The notes under the pieces were generated by a model that did no database searches, was not told the origin of the DNA, and saw only the letters and a list, made by a program, of their open reading frames with translations. Of a stretch of DNA of 64,000 nucleotides, positions 1-8,188 are shown one piece after another. This stretch comes from Candidatus Gastranaerophilales bacterium (GTDB taxonomy: Bacteria > Cyanobacteriota > Vampirovibrionia > Gastranaerophilales > Gastranaerophilaceae), in NCBI GenBank assembly GCA_944327245.1, contig CALVHD010000002.1, positions 1 through 64,000 of the forward strand. The letters are read 5' to 3'. A program made the translations under genes and the position numbers. Every line of letters begins with the position of its first letter. Position 1 is the stretch's first letter.

Positions 1-327
1 GTCGACAAATATAGCATCATCACCCTTGGCACAACTAACTTCATATTTATTAATTGCATAATAAACATCAACACCATTTACAGTATATAAATCATCTTCA
101 GGAGTGTCATAAATTTTAAACCATCCAGAAATAAGATATTTTGTTTTAGAAATTGAAGAGGCATCAAGATAAACATTGTCGCTAACTTTTACCCATTTAC
201 CATTTTCATTTTTTATGGTCATTATAATACTTTGTATTTGCTCTTTAACTGAATTACGAACTTCAGGGAATGATAGAGGAATTATATAAATAAGAACAAT
301 AATCGCGATTATGATAAATTTTTTCAT
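1..327 (-). CDS. Exported protein, N-terminal part, adhesin-E-like (cut by window edge)
   Basis: I translated this by hand: an open frame of 109 codons reads from an ATG at 327 to the window edge with no stop. The first ~20 residues are a hydrophobic signal or anchor segment (MKKFIIIAIIVLIYIIPLSF). A WVKVSDNVYLDASSISK stretch, a later SGWFKIYD and a cysteine in KYEVSC follow. The spacing of Trp-Val, Tyr-x-Asp-x-x-Ser-Ile, Trp-x-Lys and Cys resembles the surface-adhesin E family (PF16747). That is family resemblance by eye only. The C-terminus lies outside the window. Confidence 0.55.
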   Translation of the reverse strand, partial: MKKFIIIAIIVLIYIIPLSFPEVRNSVKEQIQSIIMTIKNENGKWVKVSDNVYLDASSISKTKYLISGWFKIYDTPEDDLYTVNGVDVYYAINKYEVSCAKGDDAIFVD

Positions 328-396
328 AGGATTATTATATTTAAAATTTGAAAATGAGTAAAGTTGAATTAACTTTAAACTTCTACTTTAAAGTTA

Positions 397-594
397 TCAA
401 AAATTGTTTTTTTCAGATTTAGTTTTTAAATTAATTGTGCCATAACCTTCTTGAACAACTTTTTTACAAACAGCACCAGTATAACCACTTTTGTAAGTTT
501 CTGACTGTAAAGATTCAAAAAACGCCAACAAAGTGGTATTTGGTCGAAGTATGCGAAAAGTAAATGTTAAAAGGAAATTTAAAAGGTAACTTTT
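397..594 (-). pseudogene. Possible 3' remnant of a degraded gene
   Basis: This minus-strand frame is open from a TAG at 595-597 down to a TGA at 397-399 and has no ATG. The translation has protein-like composition: FFESLQSETYKSGYTGAVC, then KKVVQEGYGTINLKTKSEKNNF. A stop closes the frame just upstream, so if this was coding it is the tail of a lost gene. No family recognised. It partly overlaps the small plus-strand frame at 564-653, and at most one of the two need be real. Confidence 0.25.
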
Positions 595-653
595 CTATTT
601 TTGATATAGTATTAACAAAAGATGAGCTTGATAAAATATGGAACAAAAAATAG
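564..653 (+). pseudogene. 29-codon ORF, possible C-terminal fragment
   Basis: A short plus-strand frame starts at ATG 564 and ends at TAG 651-653, overlapping the next gene's ATG (638) by 16 bases. It encodes MLKGNLKGNFSIFDIVLTK followed by DELDKIWNKK. The ending looks like the tail of a larger protein. The tight overlap with a small membrane protein gene is the kind of arrangement seen for toxin tails with immunity genes, but no toxin family is recognisable, so this is only a suggestion. Confidence 0.2.
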
Positions 654-1195
654 ATAACAAGCATATTATGAAGTATATTTTAAAGGCAATATTATATATT
701 GCCTTTGTTTACTATATTTATATGTATCTTATAGGTTTTTTTACAATTATATCTGTAACTATTTTTGTTATTTTAAATTCTATTTTTGAAATGTTATTTT
801 CGAATTATTCCGAGTATCAATTTATTGATTTAGCTATTGTAGTATATTTTGCTTGTTTTATAGTTTTTTCACCTATTATTTGTTATATTTTAGCTAAAAT
901 ATTCGGCATTTTTAAATATATTGATAAATTAAAAAATTTAATAACTAAATTTTTGGTCCTTATTTTAATTTCTTTTCTATCATCTGTAATTTTATTTATA
1001 AAAGTAAGCAATAATGGTATTGATTTACCTTTATCATTGCATTTATCTTTGACGCTATTTGGCTTAATTCCAGCGTTTTTATTGTATAAATATTTTAAGT
1101 ATTTAACTAAAAAATATCCAACTCCATTTGAAAAAATTGGTTATTATTGCTCTATTGAGTTTTATAAAAGTTTATTTAAAAGAAAAAATTTCTAA
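638..1195 (+). CDS. Small multi-pass membrane protein, unknown
   Basis: A 185-residue protein with about four strongly hydrophobic segments (roughly residues 15-50, 62-90, 100-125 and 130-150) and a basic C-terminal tail ending KSLFKRKNF. No family motif recognised. The start is not marked by a good Shine-Dalgarno sequence; a second Met at residue 11 is possible. It lies in a patch with gene remnants and a tRNA repeat, so it may be accessory cargo. Confidence 0.5.
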   Translation: MEQKIDNKHIMKYILKAILYIAFVYYIYMYLIGFFTIISVTIFVILNSIFEMLFSNYSEYQFIDLAIVVYFACFIVFSPIICYILAKIFGIFKYIDKLKNLITKFLVLILISFLSSVILFIKVSNNGIDLPLSLHLSLTLFGLIPAFLLYKYFKYLTKKYPTPFEKIGYYCSIEFYKSLFKRKNF

Positions 1196-1264
1196 AATCT
1201 CTTACATAATTCCTTGCAAATTAATACAATAGCTCAAAGAAATTACAATAGAAATATATATATG

Positions 1265-1600
1265 CTAAAATCTAACCCTATCAGAAACAAACATAATAAA
1301 TACCAATAAAAATGAAATAAACATATAAATAATTATGCTAATTAAATTAAATATAATTATTTTCCAATCTTTTTTGGTTTTGTTTTTTAAAAATATTTTT
1401 ATAAAAAATATAAAGATTAAAAATAAATCTAAAACAAGTATTAAAATAATATCAGCAAAACCAAGAAAAATAACGATAAAAAGAAGTTTTTCAAAAAAAT
1501 CAACATTAATCAGTACAATTAAAAAACTTAAAATAGGAGCTAATAGCAAAACCAAAAGTGCAATTGAAATATATTTAAAAATTTTATCTATTTTATTCAT
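1265..1600 (-). CDS. Small membrane protein, unknown
   Basis: A 111-residue, almost wholly hydrophobic protein with three to four predicted helices, broken by a basic loop (KNKTKKDWK) near residue 75. It is convergent with the neighbouring membrane protein gene, with a 69-base gap. The opposite strand also reads open (1335-1643), but that product is a Lys/Ile-rich shadow of this hydrophobic sequence. Function unknown. Confidence 0.45.
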   Translation of the reverse strand: MNKIDKIFKYISIALLVLLLAPILSFLIVLINVDFFEKLLFIVIFLGFADIILILVLDLFLIFIFFIKIFLKNKTKKDWKIIIFNLISIIIYMFISFLLVFIMFVSDRVRF

Positions 1601-1659
1601 TTTATTATTTTACCTAACAAAAAAGTCCATTTCAGCAGTTTGATTTTTGCAGGTTATCA

Positions 1660-1900
1660 TAATTTTCCGACCCGAAAACGCCCTCGCAGAGCGACCTAAA
1701 CCAAAATAATCTATCTAGCCGTACAAATCAACCTGGACAAAAAACTACATTCGCTAAAAATCAATGCTCATCGCATTGATTTTTTACGCTCTCACCCTAA
1801 CAAATAAAAAATTTGCCGCGTCTCACTCTGCCGAAGAAAAGTCCGGAGGAGTTTTCTGAGAGGACATAAGCGAAGCGGTTGCTCCGAGACGCAATCCTAT
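1660..1900. repeat. Locally GC-richer noncoding block beside tRNA-Phe
   Basis: This stretch is visibly richer in G and C than its surroundings and carries no convincing gene. It includes the hairpin at 1756-1784, the first copy of a tRNA-derived repeat, and a GCGTCTC (1818-1824) facing GAGACGC (1886-1892). A minus-strand frame (1797-1988) runs through it but translates the tRNA itself and is not believable. It may be a short mobile repeat or the residue of an integrated element. Confidence 0.35.
1756..1785. terminator. Strong 12-bp stem-loop, bidirectional terminator-like
   Basis: AAAAATCAATGC (1756-1767) pairs with GCATTGATTTTT (1773-1784) around a 5-base loop. The A/T ends give a T-run on either strand, so it could stop transcription in both directions. 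It lies downstream of tRNA-Phe on the minus strand. Confidence 0.6.
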
Positions 1901-1941
1901 AGTCAAGTCTTAGAATTAATACAAAAAATTTGCCGCGTCTC
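1806..1941. repeat. 19-bp direct repeat of the tRNA-Phe 3' end (att-like)
   Basis: AAAAAATTTGCCGCGTCTC occurs at 1806-1824 and again at 1923-1941. The second copy includes the last 11 bases of the tRNA-Phe gene plus 8 bases of 3' flank. A duplicated tRNA 3' end is the usual scar of site-specific integration and excision. No integrase gene is present in the window. Confidence 0.6.
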
Positions 1942-2003
1942 GGAATCGAACCAAGGACACAGGGATTTTCAGTCCCTTGCTCTACCAACTGAGCTAACGC
2001 GGC
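1931..2003 (-). tRNA. tRNA-Phe (GAA)
   Basis: A 73-nt cloverleaf can be drawn on the minus strand: acceptor GCCGCGT/ACGCGGC, D arm GCTCAGTTGGTAGAGC, anticodon stem AGGGA/TCCCT around loop CTGAAAA (anticodon GAA), and T arm CTTGG-TTCGATT-CCGAG. The 3' CCA is not encoded. A copy of its 3' end lies 117 bp downstream. Confidence 0.95.
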
Positions 2004-2137
2004 AAATTATTCAATTTTATTAACTAATGTAAAAAATAATCAGTTAAACTATGCAACTCAAATTAAGCTGATAAAATAATAATACCAGTTCAAACTTACA
2101 AGTCAATAAAAATTTTTTATGCCACAAAGGAGAAAAA

Positions 2138-2506
2138 ATGAAAATCAGCAATATTGCCAACACCAGCTTCAAGTCCAATGTTAAAATTATGGATACTTTA
2201 TGTGGAAAACCCGAAGACAGATTTAACAACACAGAAATTGCAGCAATTAAAAGAGCTCTTAAAAAACTTGAAAACAACGGCAATAATGATACGGTAAAAA
2301 TCTTCCTAAAACCAAATGATAGCGATAATATTTATCTAAAAGTCCAACAAAACAAAGGAAATAGAGTACTTGAGGGTGCAATATCTTTAAATCTTTTCTA
2401 CCAAGATTTAAGCACTCAAGATATTATTAATGCCTACAATACAGCCTCTATTGTAGCAAGCAAAACAAAACCCGTAAGAAAAAGCACATTCAGCAAATAT
2501 ATCTAA
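2138..2506 (+). CDS. Lineage-specific protein with N-terminal SFKSN motif
   Basis: A 122-residue soluble protein preceded by a strong Shine-Dalgarno (AAAGGAG, 2126-2132). No known domain recognised. The N-terminus MKISNIANTSFKSNVKI holds a short Ser-Phe-Lys-Ser-Asn motif. Related short motifs occur in the otherwise unrelated proteins at 28168 (ISFTGN), 60879 (NSFKFKAN) and 26653 (PSFKGG). The rest is mixed helix and strand with a charged middle (IKRALKKLENN). Function unknown. Confidence 0.7.
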   Translation: MKISNIANTSFKSNVKIMDTLCGKPEDRFNNTEIAAIKRALKKLENNGNNDTVKIFLKPNDSDNIYLKVQQNKGNRVLEGAISLNLFYQDLSTQDIINAYNTASIVASKTKPVRKSTFSKYI

Positions 2507-2516
2507 ATAAAGATAT

Positions 2517-3554
2517 TTAATTTTCAAGCAAAATTTTGATAGCTTCACCATCTCTATGCATTTCAATTGCCTTTTTTGCATATTTCATATCCATACGCTT
2601 TGTTATTAATTTTTCTACATCAACCTCTCCTGATGAAATCAAACCAAGCGCTTCTCTGAAATACTTTGGCGTATGATGAAATGAACTAATTATCTTAACT
2701 TCATCATAGTGCAGTCTTTTGGTGTCTATATTAACTGATGTTCCTGAAGCACATCCGCCAAAGAAATGAACATAACCGCCTTTTCTAACTAAAGAAAACA
2801 TTTTTTCCCACATAGACGGCAATCCGACACACTCAATTGCTACGTCCAGCCCTCTGTGTTCATTAGTATAATTCATTATAAATTCGCTCGGGTCAGGATA
2901 TTTATTAACATCAATTACAATATCAGCCCCTGCAAACTCATGCGCTAATTGCAATTTTAGCGGATTTCTACCCATTACAATAACCTTAGCACCTTTTAAT
3001 TTCGCTAATTTTGCAAACATTAAACCAATAGGACCTATACCCATAACCCCAACAACGTCACCTTTGTTAATAGGAGTTTTTGCTATTCCATGAACAACAT
3101 TTGATAATGGCTCACAAAATGCCGCTTGGGCAAAAGAAAGATTTTTAGGAATAATCAGAGTATTTTTCTCAACTATTCTTCTTGGAACGGCAATATATTG
3201 AGCATAAGCACCATTTAATAAATCAAGGTTTTCACAAAGCTCATATTCACCACGTTTGCAATAAAAACACTCTCCGCAAGGCGCTGAATTAGCACAAACT
3301 ACTCTATCGCCTATATTAAAACCTTGAACAGCTTCATCCATTTTTTCAATTGTACCTGAAAATTCATGCCCAAAACCCGAAGGCACCTTTTTAATTAAAA
3401 CAGGATGACCTCTTTTAAAAGTTTTGACATCAGTTCCGCAGGTAAGCGCCGCCTGAACTTTAACAAGAATTTCTCCTTCTTTTAATTCGGGTATTTTTAC
3501 TTCTTCATATCTTATGTCGTTAGGCGCATAATAGCGCACTGCTTTCATTTTCAT
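2517..3554 (-). CDS. Zinc-dependent medium-chain dehydrogenase (sorbitol/threonine dehydrogenase-like)
   Basis: A 345-residue MDR-family NAD(P)-dependent alcohol or polyol dehydrogenase. Visible residues: catalytic-zinc ligands C39, H63-E64 and probably E148; structural-zinc cysteines C93, C96, C99 and C107; and the nucleotide-binding GIGPIG at about 172-177. Length is typical. The start overlaps the stop of the upstream dehydrogenase by 4 bases (ATGA), so the two are co-transcribed and probably act in one pathway. The family oxidises secondary alcohols of sugars or polyols; the substrate cannot be read from the sequence. Confidence 0.88.
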   Translation of the reverse strand: MKMKAVRYYAPNDIRYEEVKIPELKEGEILVKVQAALTCGTDVKTFKRGHPVLIKKVPSGFGHEFSGTIEKMDEAVQGFNIGDRVVCANSAPCGECFYCKRGEYELCENLDLLNGAYAQYIAVPRRIVEKNTLIIPKNLSFAQAAFCEPLSNVVHGIAKTPINKGDVVGVMGIGPIGLMFAKLAKLKGAKVIVMGRNPLKLQLAHEFAGADIVIDVNKYPDPSEFIMNYTNEHRGLDVAIECVGLPSMWEKMFSLVRKGGYVHFFGGCASGTSVNIDTKRLHYDEVKIISSFHHTPKYFREALGLISSGEVDVEKLITKRMDMKYAKKAIEMHRDGEAIKILLEN

Positions 3555-4531
3555 ACTTCAATATACGCCTTAAAAATCTTATTATTAAAACTATCATCAA
3601 CTGCTTTTGCTAAATTGTCAAGAGTATAATGACTACTTAACCCTTTAACATTTACAATTTTTTCATTTAAAAATTTAGCAGACAACTCTATATCATAAGG
3701 AGATGGCGAGTAGCTGGATATAATGCTTAATTCTCTATAATATATTTCATTGTTAGAAAAACCTTTTAAATCATCTTCAACAGATGAAAAAACAATAATT
3801 TTTCCGCCATCTATAACATATTTTAGTGCTGTTTCTATTGCCTTTGAATTTCCCGCAGTTAAAAAAACAGCATCATATTTTTTATTTTCATCAAGTGAAA
3901 ATCCGTCATCTATTGCTTTTTTCATTCTATCCGGTGAAATATCGAACCCAAAAGCTTGAACTTTAAAAGCTCTCAAAGCTTTTAACATTAATAAACCAAT
4001 TGAACCCAAACCGATAGTTAAAGCACTAAAATCGGAATTATCATTTTTAATATCAAAACCGGCCCTTCTAACTGCCCTGATGCAGCAAGATAAAGGCTCC
4101 AAAAACGCCTTTTCATCATTTTTTAATTCATCATTCATTTTATATACGGTATATTTCAAATGATTTTCATCAACTTTAATATATTCACTAAATCCGGACG
4201 GAAAGATATTGCTATGTTTAAAAGTCCTACACATTGAATAAGATTGATTTTTGCAATATTCGCAATTAAAACAAGGATAATGGTGCCCCAAGGCTACAAC
4301 ATCACCTTTTTTGAAATCAGAAATTGAGTTTATTTCATCAATCACACCAACAACTTCGTGTCCTAATACAATATTTTTTTCTGTTTGTTTATTGCTGTGT
4401 ATAATTTTAACTAAATCAGAACCACATAAACCACAGCCAAGGACCTTAATTATAGCTCCTTTTTCATCTAAAATCGGCTTTTCAAGATTAATTATTTGAA
4501 CCTTACCGTCAATTAATTTTGCACTTTTCAT
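3551..4531 (-). CDS. Second zinc-dependent medium-chain dehydrogenase
   Basis: A 326-residue MDR-family enzyme. Numbered from ATG 4531 it shows C36, H58-E59, a four-cysteine structural-zinc loop (C87, C90, C93, C101) and a Rossmann GLGSIG. An upstream in-frame TTG (4543) could extend it by four residues, but the ATG at 4531 with GAGAG in front looks better. It is first in a two-gene operon with the overlapping dehydrogenase downstream. The two differ clearly in sequence, so this is not a recent duplication. Substrate unknown. Confidence 0.85.
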   Translation of the reverse strand: MKSAKLIDGKVQIINLEKPILDEKGAIIKVLGCGLCGSDLVKIIHSNKQTEKNIVLGHEVVGVIDEINSISDFKKGDVVALGHHYPCFNCEYCKNQSYSMCRTFKHSNIFPSGFSEYIKVDENHLKYTVYKMNDELKNDEKAFLEPLSCCIRAVRRAGFDIKNDNSDFSALTIGLGSIGLLMLKALRAFKVQAFGFDISPDRMKKAIDDGFSLDENKKYDAVFLTAGNSKAIETALKYVIDGGKIIVFSSVEDDLKGFSNNEIYYRELSIISSYSPSPYDIELSAKFLNEKIVNVKGLSSHYTLDNLAKAVDDSFNNKIFKAYIEV

Positions 4532-4587
4532 TTTTTCTCTCAATTTTTCAGTTTAAAAATAATAGCTTTTAAATTATACTATAAACT

Positions 4588-5631
4588 ATGCTTGATGATG
4601 AAATTAAAAAAAATATTTCTAAATGTTCCCGCTGTGCCCTGTGTATCCAAAATTGTCCTATTTACGAAATAAAAAAAGATGAAAACAACACATCTCGAGG
4701 GCTGATTTGTAAATTATCGGGCTACGAAAAAGGATTGCTAAACGAAAAAGAAATAAAAAAAGACTTAAAAATTTGTCTTGAATGTTCAAAATGCGCTTCA
4801 AACTGTCCGTCTAAAATCAACACAACAAAAATTTTTGCCTATAAAAACGCTTATTTTAGTCCCTCTAAAATAAGTCAAAGGTTGTTTTTATCAATTAAAC
4901 TTTTGCCGATTAAATTTTTATATTTTATAAACTTTTTTAAACCAACCAAAAAAACAGCTCTTAAATCCGAACTTTTATATTTCAAAGGCTGTGTTGCAAA
5001 AGCTCAGCATAAAACAACTTTTTTAGATGAAATTTTAACACAAGCTGATTTTTTGTGCTGCGGCTTGCCATATTTAGCTAGCGGAGATATTAAAAACTAT
5101 ACTAAAGCTAAAAAAAATAATATAGAAATTATCAAAAAAGCCAAAAAAGTTGTTGTTGATTGCGCAAGCTGCAAAAGCGCATTACTTAATTATGATGAAC
5201 TTTCAGAAAATGACAAAGAAAAAATTGTATTTTTTTATGACCTTTTAAAAGATAAAAAATTTGAACTAAAAGACAATTCAAAATACAAAAATAAAACAAT
5301 AACCTTTCATAAACCTTGCCATATGGATAAAAAAGACTTTGAAAATATTGAAAAATTCTTATCAAACATTAAAAATCTAAATTATAAACGCCTCGATAAT
5401 TTTGATACTTGCTGCGGATTTGGAGGAAGCTATTTTGTATATCACCCCATTATTGCAACAAAAATTGCCCTAAAAAAGGCCGCTGCGATTAAAAGTTCAA
5501 AAGCTGATTTAATTTTAACCGCATGCCCGTCTTGCACAATGGGATTAAGATATAACCAGTTAATCTCGCTAAATTTTAAAAAAACTCTTGAATTAAGAGA
5601 TTTTATTGAAAATGAGCTTATTATAAACTAA
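4588..5631 (+). CDS. GlcF/LutA-like Fe-S oxidoreductase subunit
   Basis: A 347-residue protein with two N-terminal 4Fe-4S ferredoxin motifs (CSRCALCIQNCP and CLECSKCASNCP), then two CCG-type cysteine-rich domains (CCGLP...DCASC and HKPCH...CCGFGG...CPSC). This is the layout of glycolate oxidase subunit GlcF, lactate utilisation LutA and heterodisulfide reductase HdrD. It would carry electrons from a flavoprotein partner. No FAD-binding GlcD-type gene lies next to it, which is unusual. It is divergent from the dehydrogenase pair, and its end overlaps the convergent membrane-protein gene by 11 bases. Confidence 0.85.
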   Translation: MLDDEIKKNISKCSRCALCIQNCPIYEIKKDENNTSRGLICKLSGYEKGLLNEKEIKKDLKICLECSKCASNCPSKINTTKIFAYKNAYFSPSKISQRLFLSIKLLPIKFLYFINFFKPTKKTALKSELLYFKGCVAKAQHKTTFLDEILTQADFLCCGLPYLASGDIKNYTKAKKNNIEIIKKAKKVVVDCASCKSALLNYDELSENDKEKIVFFYDLLKDKKFELKDNSKYKNKTITFHKPCHMDKKDFENIEKFLSNIKNLNYKRLDNFDTCCGFGGSYFVYHPIIATKIALKKAAAIKSSKADLILTACPSCTMGLRYNQLISLNFKKTLELRDFIENELIIN

Positions 5632-6616
5632 TATAATGCATCAAAATCTCAATTATTTTTTCATGACTATTTAAAACAAACACGACAATAATAGACACAA
5701 CAAGCCCGATTATTGCCTTGGTTAAGTCTTTTATTAAATGCTTATATACCTTTTTTTCCGTAATAAAACGCAATCTGTTATATAGGGCAATTTCTCTGCC
5801 TGCCAAAACCCCCAAAAATACCCAAGTAGTTGACATTGGAATATTATTCACCGTCTGAAAATAAATTAAAATTAATGCATAAACACAATCAATAATAGTA
5901 GCGCTTCTGGGGTCTTGCGTATTTGTTTTCAATTTAACAATATTTTGAATTTCTCCGCCTCTTTTGTAGCACAACAAATATAATAAAATCAAAAACACCA
6001 ACAAACTTAATATCATTTGAAATAAAGTTAATTTTCTTGGCAAATAAATGAATAAAACAGCCCCGTCCTGCAATAACCAAGCACTCCACAAAAATGCAGT
6101 TGATAACCATTTTGCAATTATCCAAGGAGTTGAAATTGGCTTATTTTTCATATATAAGAATATTTTTTCAACCCTGCGGGCTATAAAAAAATACAATATC
6201 AAAGAACATAATAAAGCTGTCACATATCCGATAAAAGATTTCGCAACCATCAATCCGACTACTGTGGATGACGAAAAAACACTAACAATCAAAAATGCCG
6301 TTGCAACCGGAATTCCTTTTTTTGTTAAATATAATAACACCAAAGGAGGTAACACATGCCACCAATAGAAAGTCTGCGCGTGCGGTATTCTATCCAATCG
6401 ATGGAAAGCCATATCCCCATCATTAATATACCAGCCGATACTAAAGGTTAAAACCATTACCAAACCGACATAAAGCCAAATCTGCCACACAGGCCTATTT
6501 TTTGTAGTATTTAAAAAAGTACCCAATGTTTGTATGGCATCATTTGAAACGCAAGCATACAGGGAAAGTAAAAACCCCATTATCATGAATATAAAGCTTG
6601 GCGTAACCTCAATCAT
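5621..6616 (-). CDS. PiT-like polytopic membrane protein (possible anion/phosphate permease)
   Basis: A 331-residue integral membrane protein with about eight to nine hydrophobic segments. Near the N-terminus is SNDAIQTLGT and near the C-terminus PMSTTWVFLGVLAGREIA. These two motifs resemble the inverted-repeat signature of inorganic phosphate transporters (ND...G-T and P-x-S-x-T...G). The rest does not look like a standard PiT, so the substrate is uncertain. It is convergent with the GlcF-like gene and directly downstream of yebC on the same strand (17-base gap). Confidence 0.6.
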   Translation of the reverse strand: MIEVTPSFIFMIMGFLLSLYACVSNDAIQTLGTFLNTTKNRPVWQIWLYVGLVMVLTFSIGWYINDGDMAFHRLDRIPHAQTFYWWHVLPPLVLLYLTKKGIPVATAFLIVSVFSSSTVVGLMVAKSFIGYVTALLCSLILYFFIARRVEKIFLYMKNKPISTPWIIAKWLSTAFLWSAWLLQDGAVLFIYLPRKLTLFQMILSLLVFLILLYLLCYKRGGEIQNIVKLKTNTQDPRSATIIDCVYALILIYFQTVNNIPMSTTWVFLGVLAGREIALYNRLRFITEKKVYKHLIKDLTKAIIGLVVSIIVVFVLNSHEKIIEILMHYISL

Positions 6617-6633
6617 ACATTTTCCGTTTTACA

Positions 6634-7428
6634 CTACATATCAACAGATGCGATAACTTCATCGCTCGCTTCAAAATTAGAATAAACATTTTGAACATCA
6701 TCATGCTCATCTAATTTTTCTAAAAGCAATAAAACTTTTTTCGCTATAGCCGGATCTGTTATTTCGTTTGAATTTGATGGAATTCTTGTTGCTTGTGCGC
6801 TTTTTATTGCGTAGCCCAAGCCCTCCAGTCCTTGCGCTGTTTTTTCAAGATTTTCCGGTAAAGTTTTAATTTTGTAATCGTCTTCTTCCTCGTCTTCATA
6901 AACATCAATAGGATCAAACTCCATTGAATCTTCAAACAATTTATCAAAATCAAACATTTTAACTTCTTCTTTAGAGCGTTTAGATTTTTCCTGCGGTTTA
7001 TCTATTGCAATAATTCCGTATGGTTCAAAAATCCAACCCACACAGCCGGTTTCACCAAGATTTCCGCCAAATTTTGTAAAATAACTTCTTATATCGCCTG
7101 CAGTCCTATTTCTGTTATCCGTTGCTGCTTCAATAAAAACAGCAACTCCACCGGCGCCATAACCCTCATAAGTTATTTCTTCAAAATTATCACCCGCTAA
7201 ATTGCCGCAGCCTTTATCTATGGCTCTTTTAATTGTGTCATTAGGCAACCCGCCGGCTTTAGCTTTTTCAACAGCAGTTCTTAAACGAAAATTTCCGTTC
7301 AAATCACCGCCGCCAATTTTGGCTGCTATAATTATTTCTCTTGAAAATTTAGCAAAATTTGCACCGCGAGCCGCGTCTGCTTTTGCTTTTTTATGTTTAA
7401 TATTTGCCCACTTAGAGTGTCCTGACAT
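6634..7428 (-). CDS. yebC: YebC/PmpR-family protein (TACO1 family)
   Basis: A 264-residue protein starting with the family hallmark MSGHSKWANIKHKK, followed by AARGANFAKFSREI and an AVEKAKAGGLPNDTIKRAI helix. YebC-family proteins were described as DNA-binding regulators and more recently as translation factors that help ribosomes through difficult sequences. A somewhat acidic insertion (FDPIDVYEDEEEDDY) around residue 175 makes it slightly longer than usual. It is divergent from the TPR gene. Confidence 0.93.
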   Translation of the reverse strand: MSGHSKWANIKHKKAKADAARGANFAKFSREIIIAAKIGGGDLNGNFRLRTAVEKAKAGGLPNDTIKRAIDKGCGNLAGDNFEEITYEGYGAGGVAVFIEAATDNRNRTAGDIRSYFTKFGGNLGETGCVGWIFEPYGIIAIDKPQEKSKRSKEEVKMFDFDKLFEDSMEFDPIDVYEDEEEDDYKIKTLPENLEKTAQGLEGLGYAIKSAQATRIPSNSNEITDPAIAKKVLLLLEKLDEHDDVQNVYSNFEASDEVIASVDM

Positions 7429-7472
7429 ATTTTAATTCCTTTTTTATTTTCTTTATGTAATAATTAAAGCAT

Positions 7473-7934
7473 ATGCAAAATGAATTATCAAGAATTGACT
7501 ATATAAGAGAATTAATAGCTGATTGCAGATATGATGACGCTATGGAATTACTTCACATTGCAACAGAAGAAGAACCTGACAATGTGGATTATAACTACGA
7601 ATTAGCCCGAATATTTATGGAGATGGGCAATTGGGCAAGTGCAATTTCTAATTTAGAATTAGTAACAGAAAAAACAAGAAATCACTTGTTATATTATATG
7701 CTGGCTGAAGCATATCAGGCAGATAATCAAATAGATAGAGCCATTGGCGCATATTTAAAGTCAATAATGCTAAATGAAAAATTTGCACTGCCATATAAAA
7801 AACTCGGGATGTTATTTTTAAGCAGAAATGATAAAATTTCATCAATAGAATATTTTGAAGACTATCTGAAATTAGATATACCTGAAGATGAAAAGATAAG
7901 TATAGCTAAACTTTTAGATAGGATTAAAAAATGA
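7473..7934 (+). CDS. Small TPR protein
   Basis: A 153-residue protein made of about three to four tetratricopeptide-type helical hairpins, with repeats around residues 18-50 (YDDAMELLHIATEEEPDN), 52-85 and 86-120. TPRs mediate protein-protein contacts; no partner can be named. Its stop overlaps the start of the glutaredoxin gene (ATGA), so the two are translationally coupled. Confidence 0.8.
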   Translation: MQNELSRIDYIRELIADCRYDDAMELLHIATEEEPDNVDYNYELARIFMEMGNWASAISNLELVTEKTRNHLLYYMLAEAYQADNQIDRAIGAYLKSIMLNEKFALPYKKLGMLFLSRNDKISSIEYFEDYLKLDIPEDEKISIAKLLDRIKK

Positions 7935-8188
7935 AAAACGTAGAAATTTATACTCTTGATTACTGCCCATTTTGCATGAAAGCAAAATTATTCTTAGAAA
8001 ATCATAAAGTAAATTTTAAAGAAATTCCTTGCGATGATAATGAAGACGAAATGAGAAAAAAATTAACCAAAGACTATAATCTCAAATCTTTGGCTACTTT
8101 TCCTCAAATTATTATTGATGGCATAAATATAGGCGGTTACAGCGATTTAATAGATAAATACAACAATAACCTAATATCTTTTGATTAA
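7931..8188 (+). CDS. Glutaredoxin
   Basis: An 85-residue GrxC-type glutaredoxin. It has the dithiol motif CPFC near residue 13 (YTLDYCPFCMKAKLFL), the cis-Pro TFPQIIIDG stretch and a GGYSDL C-terminal helix cap. It would reduce disulfides or glutathione-type mixed disulfides in the cytoplasm. It is coupled to the upstream TPR gene and ends tail to tail with thioredoxin, sharing a TTAA double stop. Confidence 0.92.
   Translation: MKNVEIYTLDYCPFCMKAKLFLENHKVNFKEIPCDDNEDEMRKKLTKDYNLKSLATFPQIIIDGINIGGYSDLIDKYNNNLISFD

Noticed and set aside
1335-1643. 102-residue plus-strand ORF
   Set aside because: It is antisense to the small membrane protein and its Lys/Ile-rich product is what the complement of a hydrophobic gene gives in AT-rich DNA.
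1797-1988. 63-residue minus-strand ORF
   Set aside because: It reads straight through the tRNA-Phe gene and its duplicated 3' end, so its translation is not a protein.
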